Part shown: one piece after another, positions 23,714-31,754 of the stretch
How the letters are laid out: each line of letters begins with the position of its first letter
How positions within the stretch are numbered: the stretch's first letter is position 1
Assembly (NCBI RefSeq): GCF_003947455.1
Contig: NZ_QHJH01000045.1
Location: 1-45,222, forward strand
DNA from: Streptomyces sp. WAC 04229
GTDB taxonomy: Bacteria > Actinomycetota > Actinomycetes > Streptomycetales > Streptomycetaceae
Reading direction: 5' to 3'
Length of the DNA: 45,222 nt
Translations under genes and position numbers: made by a program
Notes under the pieces: model-generated
What the model saw: the letters and a program-made list of their open reading frames with translations, nothing else
Told to the model about the DNA's origin: nothing
Databases searched by the model: none

Positions 23714-24774
23714 AGATCGAAGCCGTCGACCACGTCGAGTTCTACGTCGGCGACGCCCAGCAGTCGGCGTTCTATCTCTGCACCGCATTCGGGTTCCGGG
23801 TGCGCGGCCAGGCCGGGCCCGAGACGGGGCAGGCGGACAGCCGCTCCCTGCTGCTGCGCCAGGGCGGTGTCGACCTCGTGCTCACCTCCGCGCTGACCCC
23901 GGACCACCCGGCGGCCCGGTACGTCTCCCGGCACGGCGACGGCGTGGCCAACATCGCCTTCCGTACGCCCGACGCCGCCAAGGCCTTCGAGAGTGCGGTC
24001 GCGAAGGGGGCGACCGCGGTCGAGGAACCGGTCGTGCACAGCCAGTGCGGCACCGAGGTCGTCACCGCCTCCGTCCTCGGCTTCGGTGACGTCGCCCACC
24101 GGTTCGTGCAGCGCACCGGCGACCGGGAGGAGTTCCTGCCCGGCACGATGGACATCTTCGCCGCCGACCCCGAGGAGAGCGAGCAGCTCCTGCACACCGT
24201 CGACCACGCGGCGATCTGCCTGCCGGCCGGCGAGCTGGGTCCGACGGTCGCCTTCTACGAGAAGGTGTTCGGGTTCGGCCAGATCTTCGAGGAGTTCATC
24301 GAGGTCGGCGAGCAGGCCATGGACTCCAAGGTCGTGCAGAGCTCGTCCGGCAAGGTCACCTTCACCCTCATCGAGCCGGTGACCGACCGTCGCCCCGGCC
24401 AGATCGACACCTTCCTGGCCCGGCACGGCGGGGCCGGTGTGCAGCACCTCGCCCTGCTCACCGACGACATCGTCGCCACCGTCCCGGCGCTGGAGGCGCG
24501 CGGCGTCGCCTTCCTGGAGACGCCCGGCTCCTACTACGACGAGCTGAGCGGGCGTCTGAAGCGGCCGGACCTGCGCCTGGAGGACCTGCGGCGCACCAAC
24601 GTCCTGGTCGACCAGGACCACTGGGGCCAGGTGTTCCAGATCTTCACCCAGTCCATGCACGTGCGGAAGACCTTCTTCTGGGAGGTCATCGACCGGCACG
24701 GCGCCCGCACCTTCGGCAGCGGCAACATCAAGGCCCTCTACGAGGCCGTGGCCCGCGAGAGGGCGATGGCCTGA
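23710..24774 (+). CDS. hmaS: 4-hydroxymandelate synthase (HmaS)
   Basis: A 354-residue non-haem iron dioxygenase of the HPPD/HmaS family with two vicinal-oxygen-chelate halves. The iron ligands are His166 (TVDHAAIC), His246 (GVQHLALL) and Glu325 (TFFWEVIDR). HmaS converts 4-hydroxyphenylpyruvate to S-4-hydroxymandelate, whereas HPPD makes homogentisate. HmaS is chosen because the window also holds hydroxymandelate oxidase, an HpgT-like aminotransferase and prephenate dehydrogenase. The GTG start overlaps the ketosynthase stop (GTGA). Confidence 0.85.
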   Translation: MKIEAVDHVEFYVGDAQQSAFYLCTAFGFRVRGQAGPETGQADSRSLLLRQGGVDLVLTSALTPDHPAARYVSRHGDGVANIAFRTPDAAKAFESAVAKGATAVEEPVVHSQCGTEVVTASVLGFGDVAHRFVQRTGDREEFLPGTMDIFAADPEESEQLLHTVDHAAICLPAGELGPTVAFYEKVFGFGQIFEEFIEVGEQAMDSKVVQSSSGKVTFTLIEPVTDRRPGQIDTFLARHGGAGVQHLALLTDDIVATVPALEARGVAFLETPGSYYDELSGRLKRPDLRLEDLRRTNVLVDQDHWGQVFQIFTQSMHVRKTFFWEVIDRHGARTFGSGNIKALYEAVARERAMA

Positions 24775-24821
24775 CCTCCGCCCGCTCCGCCCGTGACCGC
24801 TTCACTCGACCGAGGAAGACC

Positions 24822-25739
24822 GTGACCACACAGAACACCGCTCCCTTCACGCTGACCGACGAGGAGCGCGCGCTCCTGCCCACCGACGAGGACGTCGACT
24901 TCTACACCGAGCACGGCTGGTACCTGTCCGGGAAGCTCTTCACCGACGAGGAGACCGAGCTGCTCGAAGCGGCCTCCGAGCGGTTCTACGCCGGCCACCG
25001 CGACCGAACCCTGCCGGTCCGCCCGCCCAAGCTCGCCTACTGGGAGCCCGGCCACGGCTCCGTCCAGCGGCACAACGACTACATCCACTACGAGGACGAC
25101 ACCATCGGCCGCATCCTGCGCAAGCCGCTGCTCGGCGCGGTGGCGGCGCGGCTCGCCGAGGCCGAGGAGATACGGGTGTTCCAGTCGACCCTGATCTACA
25201 AGCCGCCGGTCTCCGGGGAGCAGTCGAACATCGTGCCCTGGCACTTCGACCGCCACTACTGGGCCACGTCCACCTCGGAGCGGATGCTGACCGCGTTCAT
25301 CCCCTTCCACCACTGCGACGAGGAGATGGGCACCATCACGATGGTGGACGGCAGCCACCGGTGGAAGGAGACCGCCGCCAACGACGCCACCTCCCTGCAC
25401 TTCGCCGAGCGCGACCGCGGCGAGCTCGACCAGATGCTGGAGGAGAACGCGGCGTACAACGGCGTCGAGGTCCGCAAGGTCCCGATGGTCATCCCGAAGG
25501 GGCACGTCAGCTTCCACCACTGCCGCACCTATCACGGCAGCGGCGCCAACATGAGCGACCGGCCGCGGCGCGCCATCTCCTTCCACCTCCAGGACGGCGG
25601 GAACCGCTACCGCGCCTTCCGCCGCTCCGACGGCACCCAGGTCACCTACAACCACGACATGGTGGTGCGCCGAACGGCCGAGGGCACGCCGGACTACGCG
25701 GACCCCGACTTCCTCCCGGTGCTGTGGCGCACCCGCTGA
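24822..25739 (+). CDS. PhyH-type Fe(II)/2-oxoglutarate oxygenase
   Basis: A 305-residue phytanoyl-CoA-dioxygenase-superfamily enzyme. The facial triad is His141-x-Asp143 (PWHFDRHYW) and His238 (RTYHGSGANMS), with Arg249/Arg250 (DRPRRA) to bind 2-oxoglutarate. Members hydroxylate, desaturate, epoxidise or cyclise substrates, often carrier-bound ones. It lies between HmaS and prephenate dehydrogenase in the operon and overlaps the latter (TGATG). It probably tailors an Hpg- or acyl-derived intermediate. The start is a GTG with a GAGGAAGA ribosome-binding site. Confidence 0.88.
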   Translation: MTTQNTAPFTLTDEERALLPTDEDVDFYTEHGWYLSGKLFTDEETELLEAASERFYAGHRDRTLPVRPPKLAYWEPGHGSVQRHNDYIHYEDDTIGRILRKPLLGAVAARLAEAEEIRVFQSTLIYKPPVSGEQSNIVPWHFDRHYWATSTSERMLTAFIPFHHCDEEMGTITMVDGSHRWKETAANDATSLHFAERDRGELDQMLEENAAYNGVEVRKVPMVIPKGHVSFHHCRTYHGSGANMSDRPRRAISFHLQDGGNRYRAFRRSDGTQVTYNHDMVVRRTAEGTPDYADPDFLPVLWRTR

Positions 25740-26629
25740 TGCGCAGTGTCGCGGTGGTCGGAACGGGCCTGATCGGTACGTCGATCGCCCTGGCCCTGCG
25801 AGGCCGGGGCATCGTCCCCCACCTCCTCGACGCGGACCCCGAGGCGGCGCGGCTGGCGGCCGGTCTCGGCGCGGGGGTGGTGGGGGCGCCCCGCGTGCCG
25901 GTCGACCTGGCCGTGCTCGCCGTACCGCCGCGATTCGTCGCGACCTGTCTGCGCGAGCAGCAGCTGCGCGGTCTGGCACAGGACTTCACCGACGTGTCCA
26001 GCGTCAAGGTACGGCCGGAGCGGGAGGCGGCGGAACTGGGCTGCGACCTGGGCCGGTTCGTGGGCGGTCATCCGATGGCGGGCCGGGAGCGGTCCGGGCC
26101 GCTCGCGGCGCGGGCCGACCTGTTCCACGACAGGCCCTGGGTACTGACTCCCGCCGAGGACACCGGCGAGCGCGGCATCGCCCGGGCGCGGTCGCTCGCC
26201 GAACTGTGCGGGGCGCGGCCCGTGGTGATGGAGGCCGCCCGGCACGACCGGGCGGTGGCCCTCGTATCGCACGCGCCGCACCTGGTCGCGAGCCTGCTCG
26301 CGGCGCGGTTGCTGAACGGCGAGGAGTCCCACCTCGAACTCGCCGGGCAGGGGCTGCGCGACGCCACCCGCATCGCGGCCGGCGACGCCGGCCTGTGGAC
26401 GGACATCCTGAGCTCGAACGCGGCCGCGGTCGCCGAGGTTCTGACGGAGCTGGTCCTGGAACTGAACACGGCCGTGGACGCGCTGCGGGACCTGGCCGTG
26501 GCCCCGCCGGCCCACGGCTCCGCCGACCGGGCCCGCCTCAACGACGCCCTGGTCCGCGGCGTCCGTGGACGCGCGCTGATCCAGGGGCGGACGGACCTGA
26601 GCCTGAGCGGCGCGGCCGCGGGCCAATGA
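25739..26629 (+). CDS. Prephenate dehydrogenase
   Basis: A 296-residue TyrA-type enzyme. The N-terminal Rossmann motif is VVGTGLIGTS. VGGHPMAGRERSG is the prephenate-binding signature, and HDRAVALVSHAPH carries further family residues. There is no ACT domain, so it may escape tyrosine feedback. It makes 4-hydroxyphenylpyruvate, the substrate of HmaS, which explains a pathway-specific copy here, as in glycopeptide clusters. The start ATG shares two bases with the PhyH stop. Confidence 0.9.
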   Translation: MRSVAVVGTGLIGTSIALALRGRGIVPHLLDADPEAARLAAGLGAGVVGAPRVPVDLAVLAVPPRFVATCLREQQLRGLAQDFTDVSSVKVRPEREAAELGCDLGRFVGGHPMAGRERSGPLAARADLFHDRPWVLTPAEDTGERGIARARSLAELCGARPVVMEAARHDRAVALVSHAPHLVASLLAARLLNGEESHLELAGQGLRDATRIAAGDAGLWTDILSSNAAAVAEVLTELVLELNTAVDALRDLAVAPPAHGSADRARLNDALVRGVRGRALIQGRTDLSLSGAAAGQ

Positions 26630-26708
26630 GAGGTCGGCGATCCCGCCGCCACCCGTCGGGCGGCCGACCGGGCCCACGACGACTTCCGACCCAGTGGAGA
26701 GAGTGACT

Positions 26709-28664
26709 ATGACCAGCCGACGGCTCGACGTCTGCCTGATCGGTGCCGGGCCGCGTGGCCTCTCGGTCCTCGAACGGCTGTGTGCGAACGCCGCGTCGGT
26801 TGCGGACGACACCGCCGTCACCGTGCACGTGGTCGACCCGTACCCGCCGGGCGCCGGCCGGGTGTGGCGCACCGACCAGTCCAGGCATCTGCTGATGAAC
26901 ACGGTGACCTCCCAGGTCACGATGTTCACCGACGACAGCGTGCGGATCGAGGGGAGGCTCGTGCCGGGGCCCAGCCTCTACGAGTGGGCGCGCTTCCTCA
27001 CCCTGATCGGCCCCATGGGCGGGCCCCGGCACGACGAGCGGGTCCTCGGCGAGGCACGCGCACTCGGCCCCGACTCGTATCCCACCCGCTCCTTCTACGG
27101 CCACTACCTGGAGTGGGTCTTCCAGCGGGTCACGAAGACGGCGCCGGCCGGGGTGTCCACCGTCGTGCACCGCGCCCACGCGGTCGGGCTCGACGACGGA
27201 AGCGACGGCACCCAGTGCGTGCGGCTCGACGACGGGACGCTTCTGGAGGGCCTGGACGCCGTGGTCCTGGCCCAGGGGCATCTGCCGGTGCGGCCGTCAC
27301 GGCAGCGGCGCGCACTGGGCGACTTCGCGGCCGACCGCGGACTCGGCCACGTCACGCCGGCCAACCCGGCGGACGTGGACCTGACGAAGGTGGCGGCGGG
27401 CGAGACGGTCGCGCTGATCGGGCTGGGGCTCAACTTCTTCGACTATCTGGCCCTGCTCACCCTGGGCCGCGGCGGGAGGTTCGAGCGCCGCGGCGAGCGG
27501 CTCGTCTACCTGCCGTCCGGCCGTGAACCCCGGCTGGCCGCGGGCTCCCGCCGCGGCCTGCCCTTCCACGCACGGGGCGAGAACCAGAAGGGCGCGCACG
27601 GCCGGCACGAACCGGCGGTGCTGACCGCCGAAGTGATCGGGGAACTGCGCGAGTCGGCCCGGCGCACGGGCGGGACCGACTTCCGCGAGTCCGTCTGGCC
27701 GCTGGTCTCCAAGGAAGTCGAGACGGTCTACTACACGACGCTGCTCACCGGCGCGGACCGGGCGGGCGACGCACGCCGGCTGCGCGCGGCCTACCTCGCG
27801 GCGCCGCCGGGCGGCCGGCAGGAACGGGAGGTCCTCGACCTGTTCGGCATCGCCCCCGCCGACCGCTGGGACTGGTCCAGGATCGCCCGGCCGTACGCGG
27901 GACGGGACTTCGGCTCGCCGGAGGACTTCCGGGGCTGGCTGCTCGGCCACCTGCGAGCGGACCTCGCGGCGGCGCGCGCGGGCAACGTCCACGGTCCGCT
28001 CAAGGCGGCGCTCGACGTCCTGCGGGACCTGCGCAACGAACTGCGGCTCGTCGTCGACCACGGCGGCCTCACCGGCCGATCGCACCGGCAGCACCTGGAG
28101 GCCTGGTACACGCCGCTGAACGCCTTCCTGTCCATCGGTCCCCCCGCCGCCCGGATCGAGCAGGCGATCGCCCTGATCGAGGCCGGGGTGCTGAGCGTCC
28201 TCGGCCCCGACGCCCACGCCGTGGCCGACGAGGCGGCGGGGGTGTTCACGGTCGAGTCCCCGGCGGTTCCCGGTTCCCGGACCCGGGCCACCACGCTGAT
28301 CGAGGCGCGCCTGCCGGAGACCGACCTGCGTACCACCGCCGACCCGCTGCTGCGCGCGCTCCTGGAGTCCGGACAGTGCAGGCCGTACGCGATACCCGAT
28401 CCCGGGGGGACGCCGTACGAGACCGGCGGACTCGACGTCACCGACGCGCCGTTCCGGCTGATCGACGCCGCGGGGCGGGCGCACCCGCGCCGCTTCGCCT
28501 TCGGCGTCCCCACGGAGTCGGTGCACTGGGCGACGGCGGCCGGGATCCGGCCGGGCGTCAACTCCGTGACCCTGCAGGACTCGGACGCGATCGCGTGCGC
28601 GGTACTGGCGGGCACCGCGGACCTGCGGCCGGACGAGGAGATGGTCGGGGAGCTGACGCGATGA
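26709..28664 (+). CDS. creE-like: CreE-like flavin monooxygenase (aspartate to nitrosuccinate)
   Basis: A 651-residue FAD/NAD(P)-binding protein. GAGPRGLSVLERL (residues about 12-24) is the FAD site and ALIGLGLNFFDYL the second nucleotide-binding loop. The early HLLMNTVTSQVTMFTDDSV block is typical of this large N-oxygenase-like family. Known members next to a CreD-type lyase (CreE, FzmM) oxidise L-aspartate to nitrosuccinate. Here the next gene is such a lyase, overlapping by 4 bp, which is the strongest support. The ATG at 26709 has GGAGAG upstream; an upstream GTG in frame at 26694 is weaker. The substrate is inferred from pairing, not from residues. Confidence 0.82.
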   Translation: MTSRRLDVCLIGAGPRGLSVLERLCANAASVADDTAVTVHVVDPYPPGAGRVWRTDQSRHLLMNTVTSQVTMFTDDSVRIEGRLVPGPSLYEWARFLTLIGPMGGPRHDERVLGEARALGPDSYPTRSFYGHYLEWVFQRVTKTAPAGVSTVVHRAHAVGLDDGSDGTQCVRLDDGTLLEGLDAVVLAQGHLPVRPSRQRRALGDFAADRGLGHVTPANPADVDLTKVAAGETVALIGLGLNFFDYLALLTLGRGGRFERRGERLVYLPSGREPRLAAGSRRGLPFHARGENQKGAHGRHEPAVLTAEVIGELRESARRTGGTDFRESVWPLVSKEVETVYYTTLLTGADRAGDARRLRAAYLAAPPGGRQEREVLDLFGIAPADRWDWSRIARPYAGRDFGSPEDFRGWLLGHLRADLAAARAGNVHGPLKAALDVLRDLRNELRLVVDHGGLTGRSHRQHLEAWYTPLNAFLSIGPPAARIEQAIALIEAGVLSVLGPDAHAVADEAAGVFTVESPAVPGSRTRATTLIEARLPETDLRTTADPLLRALLESGQCRPYAIPDPGGTPYETGGLDVTDAPFRLIDAAGRAHPRRFAFGVPTESVHWATAAGIRPGVNSVTLQDSDAIACAVLAGTADLRPDEEMVGELTR

Positions 28665-30097
28665 GGGCCGTGACCGTCGATGCCGGGATCCTCAGCCCCG
28701 TGCGGGCCGGCACCCCCGCCGAGGAGACCACCTGCGACCACGCCTGGCTGCAGGCGATGCTCGACGCGGAGGCGGCGCTGGTCCGGGCCCAGGCGAGTCT
28801 GGGCAACGTGCCCGTCGACGCCGCGCGCACGATCACCCGTATGGCCCGGGCCGACCACCTGGACCCGCGCGAGATCGCCGTGCTCAGCCGGGGAGCGGCC
28901 AACCCGGTCGTGGCCGTGGTCCAGGCCTTCACCGCGCTGGTGGCGGCCGAGGACCCGCACGCGGCGGACTACGTGCACCGGGGGTCGACCAGCCAGGACA
29001 TCTTCGACACCGCCCTGATGCTCGTGGCGGCCCGGACCCTGGACGTGCTGCTGGCGGACCTGGAGGAGGTGGCCGGCTACCTGCACGCCCTGGCCGGCGA
29101 ACACCGGGGGACGCTGATGGCGGCGCGCACCCTCGCGCTGCACGCCGTACCGACGACGTTCGGGCTGAAGGCGGCCGGCTGGCTCGTCGCGGTGGCCTCG
29201 GCGACCGACCGGCTGCGACGGGTGCGGGACGAAGGACTGGTCGTGCAGCTGGGCGGCGCGGCCGGCACCTTGGCGGGATACGTCGAGTACGAACGGCTGC
29301 ACCGCGAGGAGCGGGGGGAGGCCTCGCCGGACGCGTACGCGCGCCGGCTGACGGCCCGGTTCGCGACGGAGACGGACCTGGTCGCCCCGGTGCTGCCGTG
29401 GCACGCGCACCGGGCGCCGGTCGCGGGCCTGGCCGGTGAACTCGCCCTGGTCACCGGCGTGCTGGGCAAGCTCGCCGTGGATGTGCAGTCACTGGCCCGT
29501 ACCGAGACCGGCGAGTTGGCGGAGCCCGCCGCGGCCGGCCGCGGCGTCTCCTCCGCGATGCCCCAGAAGCGCAACCCGGCGCTGGCCACGCTGATCCGCT
29601 CCGCCGCCCTCCAAGTCCCCGCGTACGCTGGTGTGCTGACGCAGTCGATGCTGTCCGAGGACGAGCGCTCGGCGGGCGCCTGGCACGCCGAGTGGCAGCC
29701 GCTGCGCGAGTGTCTGCGACTGGCGGGCGGAGCCGCGCACACCGCGCGCGAGCTGGTGTCGGGCCTGGTGGTGTCGCCCGAGCGGATGCGCGCCAACCTG
29801 GGGCTGACCGGTGGCCTGATCGTCTCCGAGCGCCTCGCCGCCGTACTCGCCTCCGCCCTCGGCAAGGCGGCGGCCAAGGAGGCGGTCGCACGGGCGTCGG
29901 CCGAGAGCACGGCCACGGGCCGACCGCTGTCCGGGCTGCTCGCGGCACGGCCGGAGATCGCGTCCCGTTTCACCGCGCGGGATCTGGAGGCGCTCCTCGA
30001 CCCGGCGGCCTACACGGGCGCCGCGCGGGAGTTGACGGACCGGGCCCTCGCCGCGAGCCGTGACCCGGTGCGCGCGGTCGGCCGGGACGGCTTCTAG
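28661..30097 (+). CDS. creD-like: CreD-like nitrosuccinate lyase (fumarase/aspartase superfamily)
   Basis: A 478-residue lyase of the adenylosuccinate lyase/carboxymuconate cycloisomerase branch. The second signature is HRGSTSQDIFDTAL. The catalytic loop is GVSSAMPQKRNPAL, with Ser297/Ser298 as candidate base and Lys303/Asn305 contacting the substrate. CreD and FzmL release nitrous acid from nitrosuccinate, leaving fumarate. The ATGA overlap with the CreE-like gene and the absence of purine, arginine or protocatechuate genes nearby argue for this role over the housekeeping ones. It ends the long plus-strand operon. Confidence 0.82.
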   Translation: MRAVTVDAGILSPVRAGTPAEETTCDHAWLQAMLDAEAALVRAQASLGNVPVDAARTITRMARADHLDPREIAVLSRGAANPVVAVVQAFTALVAAEDPHAADYVHRGSTSQDIFDTALMLVAARTLDVLLADLEEVAGYLHALAGEHRGTLMAARTLALHAVPTTFGLKAAGWLVAVASATDRLRRVRDEGLVVQLGGAAGTLAGYVEYERLHREERGEASPDAYARRLTARFATETDLVAPVLPWHAHRAPVAGLAGELALVTGVLGKLAVDVQSLARTETGELAEPAAAGRGVSSAMPQKRNPALATLIRSAALQVPAYAGVLTQSMLSEDERSAGAWHAEWQPLRECLRLAGGAAHTARELVSGLVVSPERMRANLGLTGGLIVSERLAAVLASALGKAAAKEAVARASAESTATGRPLSGLLAARPEIASRFTARDLEALLDPAAYTGAARELTDRALAASRDPVRAVGRDGF

Positions 30098-30152
30098 GCG
30101 CGGGCACCGCCTGTTTCCGGCCGTGCGTGCCCGCACGGCGCGATCCCACTTT

Positions 30153-30178
30153 AAAATGTACGCACGGTCGTTTACTTT
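30153..30178 (+). promoter_or_regulatory. TetR operator-like site upstream of the exporter
   Basis: AATGTACGCACGGTCGTTTACTT contains ACGCACGGTCGT, the exact reverse complement of the ACGACCGTGCGT core at 13701. The flanks are AT-rich (TTTAAAATG before, TTTACTTTAC after) in otherwise GC-rich DNA, which suggests a promoter. It lies 67-92 bp upstream of the DHA2 exporter start and would link export to the same TetR regulators. Confidence 0.6.
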
Positions 30179-30244
30179 ACTGCTGTGGGTGCGGCCGCCG
30201 CGAACCGCGCGACGACGGCGCATCGGACGAAGGGATCACCTCGC

Positions 30245-31696
30245 ATGACGACCGCCTCCCCCCACTCGCCGGACACCGGCCCGCCCCGGACACCACAGCC
30301 GGCCGATCCGGAGCAGTCACGGACCTCGGCGGCCGCCGCGGCCACGGCCAGGCTCGCCCTGCTCGTCGCGTCGGGCGCCACCTTCCTCGCCGTGCTCGAC
30401 ACCACGGTCGTGAACATCGCCTTCGCCGACCTGCGCACCGACTTCCCCGACGCCTCACTGTCCCAGCTGACCTGGGTCGTCACGGCGTACACCGTCGTGT
30501 TCGCCGCCCTGCTGGCCGTCGCTGGACGGGTCGCCGACGTGATCGGCCGCAGGAAGCTGTTCCTGTGGTCCTCGGGCGTGTTCATCGCGGCCTCGCTGCT
30601 GAGCGGGATCGCCGCGGACGTGCCCATGCTCATCGCCGCCCGGGCCCTGCAGGGGGTGGGTGCCGCGGGCCTCATCCCCGCGGCACTCGGCCTGGTCCTC
30701 CAGCACACACCTCAGGCACGCCGGCAAGTGGCCATCGGTGTCTGGGGCGCGGTCGGCAGCATGGCGGCCGCGGTGGGACCGAGCCTCGGCGGACTGCTCG
30801 TGGACGTCTGGGGCTGGCGCAGCGTCTTCCTCATCAACCTGCCGATCGGGCTCGTGATCCTCGCGGGCGCCGCCAGACTCGCCTCCGACACGCCGACCGG
30901 GCGCAAGCTGCCCGACCCGCTCGGCACCCTCGCGCTGGCACTGGGTGTCGGCGGTGTGGTCTTCGGCGTGACCCAGGGCACCGAGTGGGGCTGGGGCAGC
31001 GGACGCGTGCTCGGTCTGCTGGCCGGCGGTGCCGTGCTGCTCGTGGTGGCGCTGCTGCTCTCGCGGCTGCGGGCCGCGCCCGCCCTCGAACTGGACCTGT
31101 GGCGCAGCCGGGCCTTCGCGGCCACCAACGTCACCTCGGTCCTCTTCGGCGCCGCCATGTACTCGTACCTGCTCAGTTCCCTGCTCTTCCTGAACGCGGT
31201 GTGGGGCTACTCGGAGCTGAAGGCCGGTCTCGCGGTGACGCCGGGCGCGTTCGCCGCCGCGATAGGGGCGATGGCCGTGGGGAAGCGGGTCCGGCCGGCC
31301 GGACAGTGGGCGGCGGTCGCGGTCGGCTCCGCGCTCTTCGGCGCCTCCTGCGCGGCGATGTGGCTGCTGCTCGGCACCGAGAAGCAGTACGCGGCCGTCT
31401 GGCTGCCCATCGGCATCCTGGCCGGCGTCGGCATCGGTGCCGCGCTGACCGCGATCTCCAACGCGGCGACGGCCGCGCTGCCGCCCGAGCGCTACGCCTC
31501 CGGTACCGGACTGCTCATGACGACCCGGCAGATCGGCGGCGCCCTGGGCATCGCCGCGCTCGCCGCCATCCTCGAACGCCACCACGTCCTCGACGACGAG
31601 GGCTACCTGCAGGTGTTCCTCGCCTGCGCCATCGGTGCCGCCGGCGCCGCCGCCGCGGCGCCGGCCATCCGGTCCCGTGCCGCACGGCACACGTGA
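30245..31696 (+). CDS. DHA2-family (14-TM) drug exporter
   Basis: A 483-residue MFS protein of the DHA2 class. ATFLAVLDTTVVNIAFADL is its N-terminal signature and RVADVIGRRKLF the loop-2 motif. QGVGAAGLIPAALGLVL and GPSLGGLLVD carry the drug-antiporter motif C. About fourteen hydrophobic segments follow. It probably exports the cluster product and gives self-resistance. It has its own operator-like upstream region. The ATG at 30245 is preceded by GAAGGGA. Confidence 0.9.
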   Translation: MTTASPHSPDTGPPRTPQPADPEQSRTSAAAAATARLALLVASGATFLAVLDTTVVNIAFADLRTDFPDASLSQLTWVVTAYTVVFAALLAVAGRVADVIGRRKLFLWSSGVFIAASLLSGIAADVPMLIAARALQGVGAAGLIPAALGLVLQHTPQARRQVAIGVWGAVGSMAAAVGPSLGGLLVDVWGWRSVFLINLPIGLVILAGAARLASDTPTGRKLPDPLGTLALALGVGGVVFGVTQGTEWGWGSGRVLGLLAGGAVLLVVALLLSRLRAAPALELDLWRSRAFAATNVTSVLFGAAMYSYLLSSLLFLNAVWGYSELKAGLAVTPGAFAAAIGAMAVGKRVRPAGQWAAVAVGSALFGASCAAMWLLLGTEKQYAAVWLPIGILAGVGIGAALTAISNAATAALPPERYASGTGLLMTTRQIGGALGIAALAAILERHHVLDDEGYLQVFLACAIGAAGAAAAAPAIRSRAARHT

Positions 31697-31710
31697 CAGC
31701 CAGACCCACG

Positions 31711-31731
31711 GCGGGAGCCGACGGCTCCCGC
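31711..31731 (+). terminator. Hairpin between exporter and desaturase genes
   Basis: A perfect 9-bp stem, GCGGGAGCC (31711-31719) and GGCTCCCGC (31723-31731), has a 3-nt loop and lies 14 bp after the exporter stop. No T-run follows, so it may be a rho-independent-like terminator of the GC-rich type, an RNA-stabilising end or an attenuator ahead of the desaturase gene. Confidence 0.5.
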
Positions 31732-31754
31732 GCGGACGCGAGGAAGAGAGCACG

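Noticed and set aside
23710..24774. HPPD (homogentisate route) as the identity of the HmaS gene
   Set aside because: The fold and iron ligands are shared, but the hydroxymandelate oxidase, HpgT-like aminotransferase and prephenate dehydrogenase in the same cluster fit HmaS; no homogentisate catabolism genes are near.
26694..26708. GTG at 26694 as start of the CreE-like gene
   Set aside because: The ATG at 26709 has a well-placed GGAGAG and a normal N-terminus ahead of the FAD motif.
28661..30097. Housekeeping adenylosuccinate lyase or 3-carboxymuconate cycloisomerase
   Set aside because: No purine or protocatechuate genes are nearby, and the gene overlaps a CreE-like monooxygenase.
20784..30097. 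Triacsin-type N-hydroxytriazene cluster
   Set aside because: The CreD/CreE pair and ANL enzyme fit, but the hydrazinoacetic-acid genes (lysine N-hydroxylase, cupin/MetRS fusion) are missing and the Hpg route is extra.
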